This document shows positions 35,919 through 47,600 of a stretch of DNA of 64,000 bases, in pieces. The stretch is from contig NC_070563.1 in NCBI RefSeq assembly GCF_026914185.1, positions 3,989,001-4,053,000 of the forward strand, read 5' to 3'. Made by a program: the position numbers and the translations under genes. Every line of letters begins with the position of its first letter. The stretch's first letter is position 1. The notes beneath the pieces are model-generated. The model had not been told where the DNA came from and did not search any database. It saw only the letters and a list, made by a program, of their open reading frames with translations. Source of the stretch: Puccinia triticina (taxonomy: Eukaryota > Basidiomycota > Pucciniomycetes > Pucciniales > Pucciniaceae).

Positions 35919-36162
35919 CCGGTGCAAAAAATCAAGAGATTGAATGCTTTAATTCCTTGAAAGCAATCGTATCACAAGAAGAATGTCCAAAAGCAACGAT
36001 ATTTTTTGAAAAGCGTTATAACGCTGTTAGAAAGTGGCTTATGAATTCATTCCGGTGGGGGATAAGCACTCGCCTCAACGCGAGTTGGAAAATGCGCCCA
36101 TGCCAGCACTAGACACACTTGACGGCGCAGCGAGGGCTCAGCTTCGGCGTGTACTGGAGGCT

Positions 36163-36169
36163 ATATAAG
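36163..36169 (+). promoter_or_regulatory. TATA box of the RING gene
   Basis: TATATAA lies 142 bases before the chosen ATG at 36311. Transcription starting about 30 bases downstream would make the in-frame ATG at 36187 too close to the cap, which favours 36311. Confidence 0.5.
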
Positions 36170-36310
36170 AAGTTGCGTTGTCCCCCCATGGCCCACTCTT
36201 CAACTGCATCATCCCCACGTCAGTCAACTGTTCCATCCAACGTCCCTCTCAAAATCTCTTGCTCTTCTACCAGCCCTTCAGCACAAACCCTAGTCACGAT
36301 CCTCAATATC

Positions 36311-37354
36311 ATGGACCCAAACTCTAACCCCAACTCACAACCTGCTGATGAGCAAACCGGACAAAGCCCTGGCGGCAACCGTCCTGATGAAGAACCTACT
36401 GCCCCCTTGCTATCCCCTCCCATGGGGCTCCCACCAACCGCGCAGTCGTTCGAAGAGACCACACCAGCGGACGCTCCACCTCCTCTTGCTGAGCATGAGG
36501 AGGCAGGAGTTTGGACGGAACTGCCTGCCGGATTTGATGGTCACACCGCCGCCCTTTTTGACCGTCTGCAAGACGGACTCATTGTACTTGACTTCGACAA
36601 CGATCGAGTCGCCCGACTCCAAGATCTTGGCACGAATCTTGCACCTCCCAACGAGGCCTTTGCCTTGATCCGCCAACTTGAAGCACTGCCTGAGTTCCGC
36701 GAACCTTCTGAAGATCACCTCTTAGACGCCTGGCAAGATGTTATGCAGACTCTCTCCCCTGAGCATCAAATTGTGCTCAGAGATCTCGCAAACGACACCC
36801 ATCGGGTCCTTGAGGAGCTGGATGAAAACCCAAATCTCACCAGCATGACCGCCGACGAGATTAGTGCGATCAGGAACAATCTGGCGGAGATTCGCCAGAA
36901 CGCCGCTAGATTACCGGCAGAAACTCAAGAACTTCTCACTGAGTGGTTCGCAGAGATAGACGCGGACACCGCGCGTCTGCTCCGCATCCCTGCCCAGGTT
37001 GCATCGGCAAGACAATCGGTAGTCACACTCCTCGACAACTTGGTCAACACAGATCGGGAGGCAGTAGTATCAGATGCCCCCGTCAATAGCTCCCCGCAGT
37101 GCCCAGTGTGCTTCGAGGATTACATCGAAGGGGATGTTGTTGTGCTGCTACCATGCCATCCATCGCACCATTTCCACCGGGCATGCATTCATGTAAGGCC
37201 GTCTTCTTTTGCTCTTCTTTCGCCATCCGCGGCTGACTTACAACCTCCCTCCCTGTAGGACTGGCTGCAAGCCCTCCTTCCCCACCCCTTTACTTGCCCA
37301 ACTTGTAGGGCCCCTATCCTTGTCCCCACGGCACCCGTGCCTGACCCACAGTAA
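36311..37354 (+). CDS. RING-H2 protein, probable E3 ubiquitin ligase
   Basis: Two exons, 36311-37192 and 37259-37354, joined across a 66-base GTAAGG..TAG intron in phase 0, give about 325 residues. The N-terminal 60 residues are Pro/Asn/Glu-rich and disordered; the middle is predicted helical (DVMQTLSPEHQIVLRDLAND, LTEWFAEIDADTARLL). The last 70 residues form a RING-H2: CPVCFEDY, then LLPCHPSHHFHRACI, then HDWLQALLPHPFTCPTCRAP, with the second half in exon 2. There is no signal peptide or membrane segment. RING-H2 domains bring a ubiquitin-conjugating enzyme to a substrate; the substrate is unknown. It is an intact gene between a young Gypsy insertion and a copia relic. Confidence 0.85.
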
Positions 37355-38266
37355 GTATTTCGTGACCCGGTGTCACCTCAGGTGCAGATCCTGAGAACAG
37401 CACATTTAATATATGCCTTTTAACTTAATGTAAATTGCACTTTATTCCTTGAAATATATGATAAATATGCCTGCTTCTTTCAAAAATAATTTGCCCGTCC
37501 CATTCCTGAGCTACAAGGGCGAGCACAGGCTGCGCCAGCTACCTGAGACTCCCCCCCCCCCCCCACCCCACAACACAAAGTTTTTTTATCAGATCCAAAA
37601 TGAATGGTGGTCCTACATCTACCAAAGCTCCCAGTCACGAGAGTTCCTATCATAAAAGTTCTAATTGCATGCAACAGGATAGTTTCAACTGCTTTTGGTA
37701 ACCACTGAGCACCAACCAGTTTCCAGCAGCAAGGAAGTTCTGACTATCCGCCAAAGTTAAAAATTTTAGCCGGCCAGAAGGAATAGATTTCTGAGTCAAT
37801 CAACAAGTGAACGGCGAACGGTTGATTTCGCTATTAAAATTAAAAAAGGCAACCAGTCAAATGACAAGGGCTTATAACCATTCACGTCAGTATACGAGTC
37901 CCGGCCCCGGAGGCTCGGGACCACATTGGTGGGGATTGATATGTTCGCCCAGCCGTGAGCCCGCGAAATGGACCCTTTCCAATTTTCTACTGGCAGTTTA
38001 TTGAACTTACAGTAGTCGTCCGGGGTCCTTTCCATTTTTACGCTTTGTTACTCTTACCAGTTTTGCCGCAGTTGTTCCAAAACCTAGTTTATCCTTTAAA
38101 TGTCCGCTCCAATTATGTATCGGCTCTTTTCCTCAATCAACTCATAGTTCTCAACAACTACAACACTAACACTCATCGCTACAATCAGGTTAGTGTGTCG
38201 TCGGTGCTCAAGTCGTATCAAGTGTAGATACTTATATCGCTACCTTCTAAAAGTCTGAGTTTATTA
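37355..38266 (+). other. intergenic DNA and probable 5' LTR of the copia relic
   Basis: A C-rich run occurs near 37551-37566. The last 450 or so bases before the primer site should be the copia 5' LTR, but no matching 3' LTR is present to fix its edges. Confidence 0.4.
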
Positions 38267-38280
38267 GGTTATGAGCCCAG
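38267..38280 (+). other. copia primer-binding site, tRNA-iMet anticodon-arm type
   Basis: GGTTATGAGCCCAG is complementary to the anticodon stem-loop of eukaryotic initiator tRNA-Met (loop CAU). Copia elements that prime from a 5' half of this tRNA have the site directly after the LTR and before gag, as here. Confidence 0.7.
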
Positions 38281-38328
38281 TGGGTGCTTAAATCTGCAAC
38301 CTCATCAAACTCTTTCTTCGTATACGCA

Positions 38329-41037
38329 ATGACCGATAAAGCAATTCATTGCCTTCCTCTTCTCACAAGAACTACGTTTGATGACTGGCGTAACGTCATG
38401 TTCTTGTTTTGCTTGGAGAAGGGTGTTGATGATCACTTATTATCTGACTTGGTCACCACCAAGAGGGATCCTATCGCCAAGTCTACTCTTAAACTTCAAA
38501 AGGGAGTCGCGGCTGGTATTCTAGGACAAAACTTAGGAGTAGAAAACTACGCTAAGTTTATCACCGAAGAAAACAAAAAGGAACCTCATCTGATTTGGAA
38601 AGCGTTGATTGCACATTTTCAATTGGCATCTGCTCAGAATCAATCAGTGGTTTATCAAGATTTCCTTAAGATCAGGTATACCTCATCTTTGGAAAAATTG
38701 CTTACCAATATAGATTTGGGGCTTTCTCATATTTGTTTGGTTGGCATTCAAATTGTCAAATTGGAAAAACGTACTCTTGATGAACATCTTCTAGCGGAGT
38801 ACCTCGTCAATCTTCTTCCTCCCAAGCTCGAGAGTACTAAAGATCTTCTCTTAAATAAGAGTCCGATCAATATTGACACAGTTAAACAATATCTCAACTC
38901 TAAATCTTTAAGTTTGAGTAACGTCAACACTTCTACTGACTCGGATTCAGTTACCATTAAATCTGAAGCTGCTTTAAAAACCGTATCCATCAACTGTCAG
39001 GACGGGTGTCACAATGAGAATGCTCAACACTCAAAAGCGAATTGCTATAAGCTTTATCCCAACAAGGCGCCAGAAGCTTACAAAAAGCATCAACTCTTGG
39101 CAAAAGCAAAGAAAGCTAACGCTGTAACCTCCAAAGACATTAGTGGTGTTTATGTTTGTGTATCGGATCCGCAAGCATTGGCAGTCGTTCAAAACAACGC
39201 ATTGATCTTTCTCGACAGCTGTTGCTCAGATCATATGTTTTCCGATTGTCAATATTTTTCTGAATATGAAAGCTTCGATTCAACGGTCAATGTAGCTAGT
39301 GGTCAATCTTTGCCGGTCAAAGGTCGCGGTTTAATCAAAATCAAAAGCGACAACGGCAAACTTTTTACGGTAAAAGCTTTACGCGTACCCGGTTTGACTC
39401 ATGCTCTTTTGAGTCTTGCTTGACTCTCCGGCAGCAACTGCGATTTGATTCGTCGTGACGGTTCAAAATACTTTGTCAAGGATTCTGTGAAGAACTTCAT
39501 TCTCTTCGATGCGCAGATTCAAAGCAACATCTTTGTCTGTCAAGCGGCTGCTATTCAGCCATCAAGTTCCACGACTGTATCATTGCTCGTGGTGCAAGGT
39601 TCGTCTACATCTTCAAATTCTCTAGCCGAACAAAGCATTGATCCTTGATTGCTTCATAGGCAAGCGGGACACCCTAGCCAAGAAGCACTAGCTAAAATGT
39701 TTAACTGTAGCTACTCCACCATAGACTGTGAAGCATGTAGTTTATCAAAATCACATTGACAACCATTTTCTGGTAGTCTCCCAAAACCAACCTGTATTCT
39801 AGACTATGTATACATGGATCTTAGCGGGAAAATTACTCCCTCGACTGTTGGAAAAGCATCCTATTACTTCAAAATTACAGACTCCTTCTCAGCGTACAAA
39901 CATGTTTTTATCTTAACTCACAAAAATCAATCACTTGAAAAATTTAAGGAATATGTAAATGAAGTAACTACTTTTCATTCACAAAAACTCATCAATCTGG
40001 TCACCGATGGTGGGGGCGAGTTTTGCTCAGGAGAATTTGACACCTACTTGAAGGATCAAGGCATCATTCACCACATCACGGCACCTTATACGCCGCAACA
40101 GAATTCAATTGCTGAGCGTGGAAATCAGACAACAAGCGAGAAAGCGCGAGCACTTCTTAAGCAAGCAAATCTTCCGACAAATCTTTGGGGAGAGGCTGTT
40201 AGCACAGCAATTTTCTACGAGAATATCACTCCAACTAAGAAGATCGGCTGGAAATCTCCTCATGAAGTGTGGTTCGGACACGTTTTTAACCTAGGTCGGC
40301 TTTGTGTGTTTGGCTGCCGAGCATTCATTAACATTCCTAAAGAGCAAAGGAAGGGAAAATTTGGTGATACTTTGAAAGCAGGGGTTTTACTAGGGTATAG
40401 GCTGGGTATTCCTAACTGGAGAATACTTACAACAGACTCCCGGGTTGAGTACAGTCATGACGTCATCTTTGATGAGTCATGTTTTCCAGGAATCTCCCCG
40501 GAAGATCTTGCCTATCCTGAATTACAAGAAAGTTTGGACGAGCTTCAAGACTCAAATGACGTCAATCATCTTGTTTCACCTTATAATCATCAACTGACGT
40601 CATCAGATAGCTCAATGACGTCATCTGAAGCGCCTCTTGTCTCGCAAGATCAAGATTCGGCAGTGATATCCCCTTCCACTCTTGTTCCTTCCGCTTCCAC
40701 AACTATCCCTCATCCACCACCTTCTTCGTCTCCGTCAACATATCTTCCCCAACCCCCTTCGAAAGTTTCAACGGGTGCAAAACCCAGTTGGCATTACGTT
40801 CCTGCGGATCAGCCGGCTCCGAAAAATATTTCCTCGGATCCAACTGACCCGGCCAATATTCTGACAACAAAGCAACGAGCTCATCTGGTCAACAGACAGC
40901 TCACCACTGAGCCTTGGTTTGTGCCGTTCTTCAACCAAAGCTTGTGTTTTTTGTCTATAGCGGAGGCTAACTTGGTACCTAAAACGTACATTTATTACAG
41001 TTATCACTTGAGAAGAAACAACAGAAATAACTCTTAA
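38329..41037 (+). pseudogene. Ty1/copia gag, protease and integrase with in-frame TGAs, RT deleted
   Basis: One uninterrupted frame from the ATG at 38329 to TAA at 41035 contains a copia gag (FDDWRNVMFLFCLEKGVDDH), an aspartic protease site FLDSCCSDHMF, the pre-integrase HRQAGHPSQEAL with CEACSLSKSH, and an integrase core (DYVYMDLSGKI, VTDGGGEFCSGEF, YTPQQNSIAERGNQTT, LWGEAVSTAIF). In-frame TGA codons fall at 39421, 39646 and 39757. The last is in the GKSHR-type motif, where Arg (CGA) is expected. The frame runs out after EANLVPKTYI, the usual junction to reverse transcriptase, and RT/RNase H and the 3' LTR are absent, so the element is truncated. Confidence 0.9.
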
Positions 41038-41263
41038 TTGTATTATTCCGCCTGGTATGATAGCAGGCTCAAGGAGGTACAGTTTGAGGCAGTCAAATTT
41101 GACCATTATTTTTCCCTTTTTATACTCTGTTTCAATTAAAGTTACGAGATATATATAAATAAAAAGTACAGCCACCAGGGATGAGTCTTGTATAAAAATT
41201 GGGAAGAGCCTATCTGATCTAACTTTTCACGTGTATAATTATAAGATGTTGAGAGATATTTTT

Positions 41264-43647
41264 TTAGTGGGAATGATGAGCGCTGCCATGACCGTGTCCA
41301 TTTGGATTAGAGTCGCCGGTGTTAGCAGCGGGAACCTCAACCTAAAAGTTTTTAATAAGCGCAAGAAAATCAGTCAAGGTTGTCAAGAAGACAGATAAAA
41401 AAGGAGAAGGGAGGGGTTGGATTGAATAAGCTTACACCCATCCATCCGGCGGAAAGTGGGAGGTCAAGGTTGATCCATTTCGACTTTTCAAAGGCTTCCT
41501 CCCAGCCTAACTGCAAAGCTCCAAACTGACACATGTTGGATGAAACTGTGCAAATGGTAGCCAAAGGCTATACTCAAGAAGAAGATCAATTTCTAAATCT
41601 GAAATCAAGAGAGAGTGTGTGTGAGATTGGGAGAGAATTGGACGAAAAATGCTAACCTTTTCGGAATCGGTTGAAGAGAGTGTGACGGAGCCATCAGGCT
41701 TAGGCCATCCGCCTCCGAGAAAAGCCATGTCGATGACCTGGCCCCTGGTGTATCCAACGCGTTCACTCACAATGTGGGCATGGAAGTGGAGCTGCGAATA
41801 TTCGTGTGGATGAGCTATCAGACTAATCTCGGTCGACCCAGCCTCAGACAGGTGGAAGAATTTCCAGCTTGCAGGCGTCAGTGCGCGCATCTGCTCAAGG
41901 GCTAGAGGCGTGTCCGAGGCAAGATATCTGGTATACAAGAAAACCAAATGAATATCTCAGTCATTCCTGTCGATTACAGGACGTGGATCATCTTGGTATA
42001 CGTACACATTTGGACTCTCTGGAAGAGCAGGGTCCTCATCTCTTAATCTTGTCCAAGTAGAGTTGATGCTATCAATGTAGTAATTAATCGGCACGTAATC
42101 GTACGTGTGGGCTGGATCGTGAGGATGTCGGTCACCTCTAGCAAGCGAGAATCGGAAAGATTTAGATGGATTGTGTTGTGACAAGAAAGAAGGGATACCA
42201 TGATTGGAGACTCACTTTCGGATGTGTACAGAGATAAAGGGCGGGAGACGGAGATCGGAGCTGGGGCCCCAGACGGCAGACTTGATGATCTCTTGCTTTG
42301 TCTTGCGAATCAGTTGGTCATTGGCTTCTGAAAGGATGAAAAGACGGAAGAAGGTCGACCGAGCCATCTGGTAAATCGATTTCCTCGAAGAAGGTATGAG
42401 TCCTGGAACAGGCTCGGGAATCACTTGGTCTAAATCTTCGTTATCTCCAAAGCTTTCCATGAATTCTTTCGAAAAATGTGCCGAGAGGATCGACGAGGTC
42501 ACGATCCAATGTCTCGTCGAGCGTGGACAGCCTGCCATTTCGCTCGGCGGTGGAGGCGCGCAACCAGGGTCTGGCCTTGTTTCACATAGAAGAAGACACG
42601 TCAGTTGCGGGGAGCACATGAGAACTAGAAAAACATGTAGATGAGCGGATTATTGCCTACATTTTCAAGAAGTGGTCACTCCAGGTGCCCCGGTCCCATT
42701 CCGAGTCAACAATGAAGAAAGCGCGTGAATCTTTCTCTGCTAATGCAGCGGCAAGGGAGATGGCATTCAGATGGAAAGTAAACTATAAGAAGAGGGAAAA
42801 AAAATTAGCAGATTCTTTTAAATGAGATAATTCAGCCCGCGCATTTTTTGGTAGAACTTACTCCAAAGTCATCATCCAAGAGATAAGTTAGACTTTTCTC
42901 GCAGATTTGTTTTCCACCTTGATCAGTTTCCGAATACGCGGTTTTGTTTAGAAATCGCCCCTGGAAATAAGTTTGTTGATTGAAGAGATCGGAGGCAGAC
43001 AGTTCGATTGAGCTAGAACCAGCCGGGATGGAAAGTTGAGCATCTTTTTGTGACTGGCATGGACAGTCCTTGAGATAATAAGAAGGGGAGAATGGGAAGG
43101 AAGTCGCGAGTCGGGAGTCTGCCGGATGGTTGGCTATAAGCTTCGAGACGGCGTTCGCGTGTTGGGGACCTTCGATGGTGTCGATGGCTTTTCCCATGAA
43201 CATTAACAAGCCGAGGAGGCCGAGGGCGGCGGCAATCAAGCAGACAAGCGTCACTCGGCCAAGTCCTTTGGCGGGATCGGACCACTGATCATCTTCCTCA
43301 ACAAATTTACCTTGCGCCATCGGAGCCCTCGCGGCTCCTGCTTCAAGCTTCAAATCATCCAAGACCACGTCGCCGTAAGATCTCTCGAAGGCATCGCCCG
43401 AATAACTCACTCCGCGTAACAATGTTGCCCCTTCTGCGGCTATAGGGCTCCCCTGGAAGAGGGGGGAGAGGTCAGTGTCCAAGGAGGTATGCGAGGGCCT
43501 CACGAGTTTAGGTTGAGGCGAAATTGCCCGTCCTGGAGCAGCTCTGATATGGCCACCATCAAGCAGGCGTCTTTGCTCCTGACATTCTAAATCCAAAGAC
43601 ACATCGTAGGTCGTGTTGATTGCAGGGGGGATTCTTCGACCCGCCAT
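41264..43647 (-). CDS. type II membrane glycosyltransferase-like protein (fucosyltransferase-type fold)
   Basis: Seven exons: 43647-42862, 42782-42661, 42575-42216, 42137-42006, 41927-41657, 41567-41436, 41341-41264. The phases fit throughout and give 626 residues. The N-terminal ~130 residues are cytosolic; one membrane helix follows (VTLVCLIAAALGLLGLLMFM, about 132-151). The lumenal part has CPCQSQKDAQL, a nucleotide-sugar-type block (RAFFIVDSEWDRGTWSDHF), CPRSTRHW, and the motif ISVHIRKGDR, equivalent to HxRxGD of alpha-1,6/O-fucosyltransferases. VYLASDTPLALEQ and CTVSSNMCQFGALQLGW follow. The C-terminus is His/Gly-rich. It probably acts in the Golgi, but donor and acceptor are unknown. 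A TGA at 41957 lies in the fourth intron. The donor choice at 42661 and acceptor at 42576 was made on phase. Confidence 0.82.
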
Positions 43648-43914
43648 CTCGAAATCGCGGCTTATCCCGAAAATTAATGCACAAGAAAGATGAATTAAGT
43701 GTCTAAAGATACGGGAAAGAAAAAGAAGAATGTAATAGTATTAAGTGATTGGTGTGTCTCGGCACCGCAAAGAGAAGGAAGTATAAGAGAAAATTGATGT
43801 GATCGTTGAGAAGCTGCTGGCACATCAGTCACCAGGGCCCAGCTTTTTTTGCCCGGGCAGAACTCGAGCCAGTCAGTTCGATGGGTAACCCGGTCCGAGT
43901 GGACCACCTCTGCG

Positions 43915-44180
43915 GCAACCGGTCCGAGCTGGATGAGTCTGGCACATCGGATCAGCTGGGTCCATGCCCACTCCGTTCGATGACCAGTCATCGAGTGGAG
44001 ATATAACTCGATGGCCGCCGGGCCGGACGGCCAACCGGAAGGAGTGTGTACACCGCCCGACCGGTCGTCGAGTGAGTGCGTCCACCCGATTCAGCTATTC
44101 AGTGACCACTCTGATCGATGACCATCCTCCACTCCGGTCCGGAGGTGCATCGAATGGAGGGTGCATGTATGACCTCACTG
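43915..44180. repeat. dyad array upstream of the glycosyltransferase gene
   Basis: TTCGATGACCAGTCATCGAGTGG, CTCGATGGCCGCCGGGCCGG-type and CCGGTCGTCGAGTGAGTG units in both orientations. It sits about 270 bases upstream of the ATG at 43647, so it could influence that promoter. Confidence 0.75.
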
Positions 44181-44674
44181 GCACTCTCGACAAGCGATTG
44201 CGTCGAGCTGACAAAATGTACAACACCCATGCCACTCCGTTCCACCTTTACATATACAAAATTCACCTCATTCTGCAGTTTTTTTTGTGTTAAAAAAACA
44301 GCCCCCAATCATTCCAAGTTTCCCGGTCCCTTCCCTAAGACCTGCGGTTCATGATGTTTTTCTCTCTGCAGATGCTTAGGGGACAAGGAGAGGGCCAAGG
44401 ATGCCCGCGAAGACGCTGGGGGAAGAGGGACCTGGAAGCCTACATAGGAGTAATTTTACTTTTATGGAATGATAAGACGGAGAGAGATGGGTTTTATGTG
44501 TACATGGGAAGAAAGACACAACAAGAGAGACACGGAGGAGAGAAGACCACACAACACCCACCCACCACGACCAAGTAAAGGAACAGCAACTCCCGTTCTC
44601 GCCTTCTCCACGAGGACCAAAAAAAGGGCAAGAAGGAGGAGAGAAAGCGCGAAAAAAGAGAAGAAAGGAGGCTC
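44181..44674. other. intergenic, no gene seen
   Basis: Between the dyad array and the end of the deubiquitinase gene. The purine-rich stretch 44380-44700 makes spurious open frames. Confidence 0.5.
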
Positions 44675-47600
44675 TCAAGGCAGAGGAAGAGCGGCTGAGG
44701 AGGAAGACGAGGAGGGCAAAAACGCCCCGTCGACGGGCCGGGACAGGAGGAGCGGAGGGGGCGGCGGAAGGTTAGCGGCGCGATTGAGCATCTGGAAGCG
44801 ATGGACGTCCTTGCGTCTGACGTAAGTGAGCCAACACGGATTAGCATTGGAAGCCTTGGATCCGGGCGGGGCGGGTTTATTACGTGGAAGGGGGTCGGAG
44901 GTGGGGCCAGGGGGCGTCTGGGGCCGACGGTCAGCGGACGCTCCTCCCTCGGCTTCTTCTTCTAACTCGTCTTGGTCATGGTGGGTGAAGACTTCGACGT
45001 TCGGGTCCACCTCGCTCACCTGGCTGTCGTTGTACTTCAGCCACCGGTCCATCCGGTCGGGCAGCTGGCGCTGGATGGCCCAGTAATGGCCCCCCTGTGC
45101 TGTCCCTGTTTCGGGCCACCGTCGAGTGAAGAACGAAAAACAGTTAGCATGCTTGCTTCACGACTGTCAAGGGGGAGGCGGGAGACTGGCCTCGATGCAT
45201 GAAGAGGCCGACTAAGATGTATTCGGCAGTTTGGGAAGACGAAGAGGAGGCTCTGGTTGGCCGGTGGTCCTCCGTACCGACGCACCCGTCCTTCTCAAGG
45301 CCCTTATCTTTATCCTTAAGGTTACCGGCCGAAGGAGCATTCATGGCTGGAGGCTCGTCGAGGAGCATGGGGGCAGCAGCGGGGGGAGGGGGAGGAAGGC
45401 CGGCCGGATGCTGCTCGTCCAGCTCCTCCTCGTCCACCTTCCACATCTCCTCAACCTCGGCCTTGAGCCGCTTGACAGCCACCTTATTGCCCGCGATCTC
45501 CGCGTCGATCGCCGTGGCTTCGGCATCCAGATACTCGAGCTCCTCGGCCCCTAGCAGGCCTTCAAAGAACTCCAGCCGAGTGGCTGGTGCCGAGCCTGCT
45601 CGAGACGGACACGTGCTGGGGTCAGCGGTCGAGGACAGGATCCCATGCAAGTCCCGCAAGACCGTGCTGGCGGTCCGCTGTCCAAATTTGATGATCAGTC
45701 TTCTCTGGACTGCCCTACTCCAACCGAGTCTGTCGGGAATCACACACCTTATCTCCGCTCACGTTCGTCGTCAGTTCTCCCAACCGACCACGCAGACATT
45801 CGATCTCTTTGCGGAGCCCAGCAGTCTTGGCGCGTTTCTCCTGGCCGACTTGGTCGTCAGGGTCGGGTTCCAAGTAGCGGTCCATCCGGAGACGTTGGCC
45901 AAACTTCAGGTGGGCGTTCGACTTGAACACCGTGTGTGTTCTTCGATCAAATTGCACTCTCTATGCAACCACCAACATACTCTTTTTCTTTCAATCTTCT
46001 TGTTTCTCTCAATTTGTGTGTGAAATTGCTCACCTGAAGTTGGATCTGCAGAATCGGCGGTAATTCCACTAACCCTACCCGCCGACAAGCTTTCCCATTC
46101 TCCAACTCGACCTCACTCTCATCAAACACTTTATCCAATCCGTCGTAGAGATCCCGGCCTTCCTCGGCCACATCGACCAGCAAATAAGCAAACTGTTCCT
46201 CCTTGATTGACACTTTCCCCTTCGGATTTTCACACATCAACGATTGCCTCGTTTTCCCATAAAACAGTCTACGAGATTTCATTGTTTGTGTGTACAAAAT
46301 CAGTTTTCTTATTTCTACTCTTTCTCCCAGGGTCCATCAAGAATGTTGTCACTCAACGATTTCACCAGATTTCCATCGCCATCAAACTCCCCACTCGCGC
46401 GTATTTTCTGCTGATCGAGCGCGGCCTGGATCTGGAAGAGACAGTTATCCATGCACTCCGAGACGTCGTTCTGGCGGCCTGCGAGAGAGGGAGAGAGAGG
46501 ATCAGCGAGCGAAACTGGTATGGGATGAGTCAGAAGGGAGAGAGGACGTGCCGAACATCATGTGCGATCCGCTCTCGATAGCCGCCACGCTTCTGTTGCT
46601 GCAGTTGGGACGGGGCGGGAGCGGAGGAGGAGGGTTGGACTCATCGGTGAGGTCGATGACCACAGGGATAGCAGTCTTGGCCGGCGGTGGGGGCTCGGGC
46701 TCGTCGACGGGGACTTGGGGCGATGAGGCGGCCATAGCGAGGTCCTGGATGGGGCCGACGAGCTCCTTTTCGGCGGGCACGGCTGCAGCGGCAGCGGCGA
46801 CGGAGTCGACTTCCATGGGGGTGCGGCCGGTCGAGTGGCCGTCATCTGACCCGCTGCTCTCGCTCTTCCGCTTCCCTAGCACCGTCGACGAGCCCGCTGA
46901 GGCAACATGCACAGGCGGAGAGGGCGTCGCGTTGAACGTCGGGCCAAGTACCACCGGCTGGTCATCTACAAGCGTCGCATCCGTACTCGCTGAAGAGTTG
47001 TGGTTCGCATTCGTCGTCGTGGTCGCCGCAACGCTCATCGGACTCTCGTCTTTGGATAGAGCTAGCGCAAGAAAGGCGAGCTCTCTCTCCGGCGTCACCG
47101 CCGATAGTGGAGTACTGATCATTTCTTGGAACAAGCCTCGCAACTGGGAGGCAACTTTTTTCATTCATGAACAAGTTTAATTGAGCCACGTGGCATTTTA
47201 GCTATGGATGGAAATCTGTTCGGTGGAGAATGCTCATGCATTGTTTGGATCGTAGAATTTCCGAGGCCGAGACGATCCGAGCAAGAAAGGCGAGCTCTCT
47301 CTCCGGCGTCACCGCCGATAGTGGAGTACTGATCATTTCTTGGAACAAGCCTCGCAACTGGGAGGCAACTTTTTTCATTCATGAACAAGTTCAATTGAGC
47401 CACGTGGCATTTTAGCTATGGATGGAAATCTGTTGGTAGAAGAATGCTCATACATTGTTTGGATCGTAGAATTTCCGAGGCCGAGACGATCCGACCTCCG
47501 ACCCTTTTCTTCTCCTTCATCTCCTGATGCTCGTCGATATCCTGTTCAAACTCGGGAAACCTGAGCAAGATTTCTCGAAGTTCTCGGACTGAGAAGAAAT

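Larger units (their letters stand above)
29868..35922 (-). mobile_element. complete young Ty3/Gypsy retrotransposon
   Basis: Two 468-bp LTRs (29872-30339 and 35451-35918) start TGTGATTACT and end ACTTCACA in plus-strand reading and differ at about three sites. CCGG occurs on both outer sides (29868-29871 and 35919-35922). Transcription runs on the minus strand: leader 35450-35085, one gag-pol frame 35084-30375, and a purine tract (CAGAGGGGATGA) next to the LTR at 30340. LTR identity above 99% implies a recent insertion. The element is complete in structure but its coding frame carries three TGA codons. Confidence 0.95.

Noticed and set aside
41957..41959. In-frame TGA in the glycosyltransferase-like gene
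   Set aside because: A 78-base GTACGT..CAG intron (42005-41928) removes it and restores the conserved VYLASDTPLALEQ.
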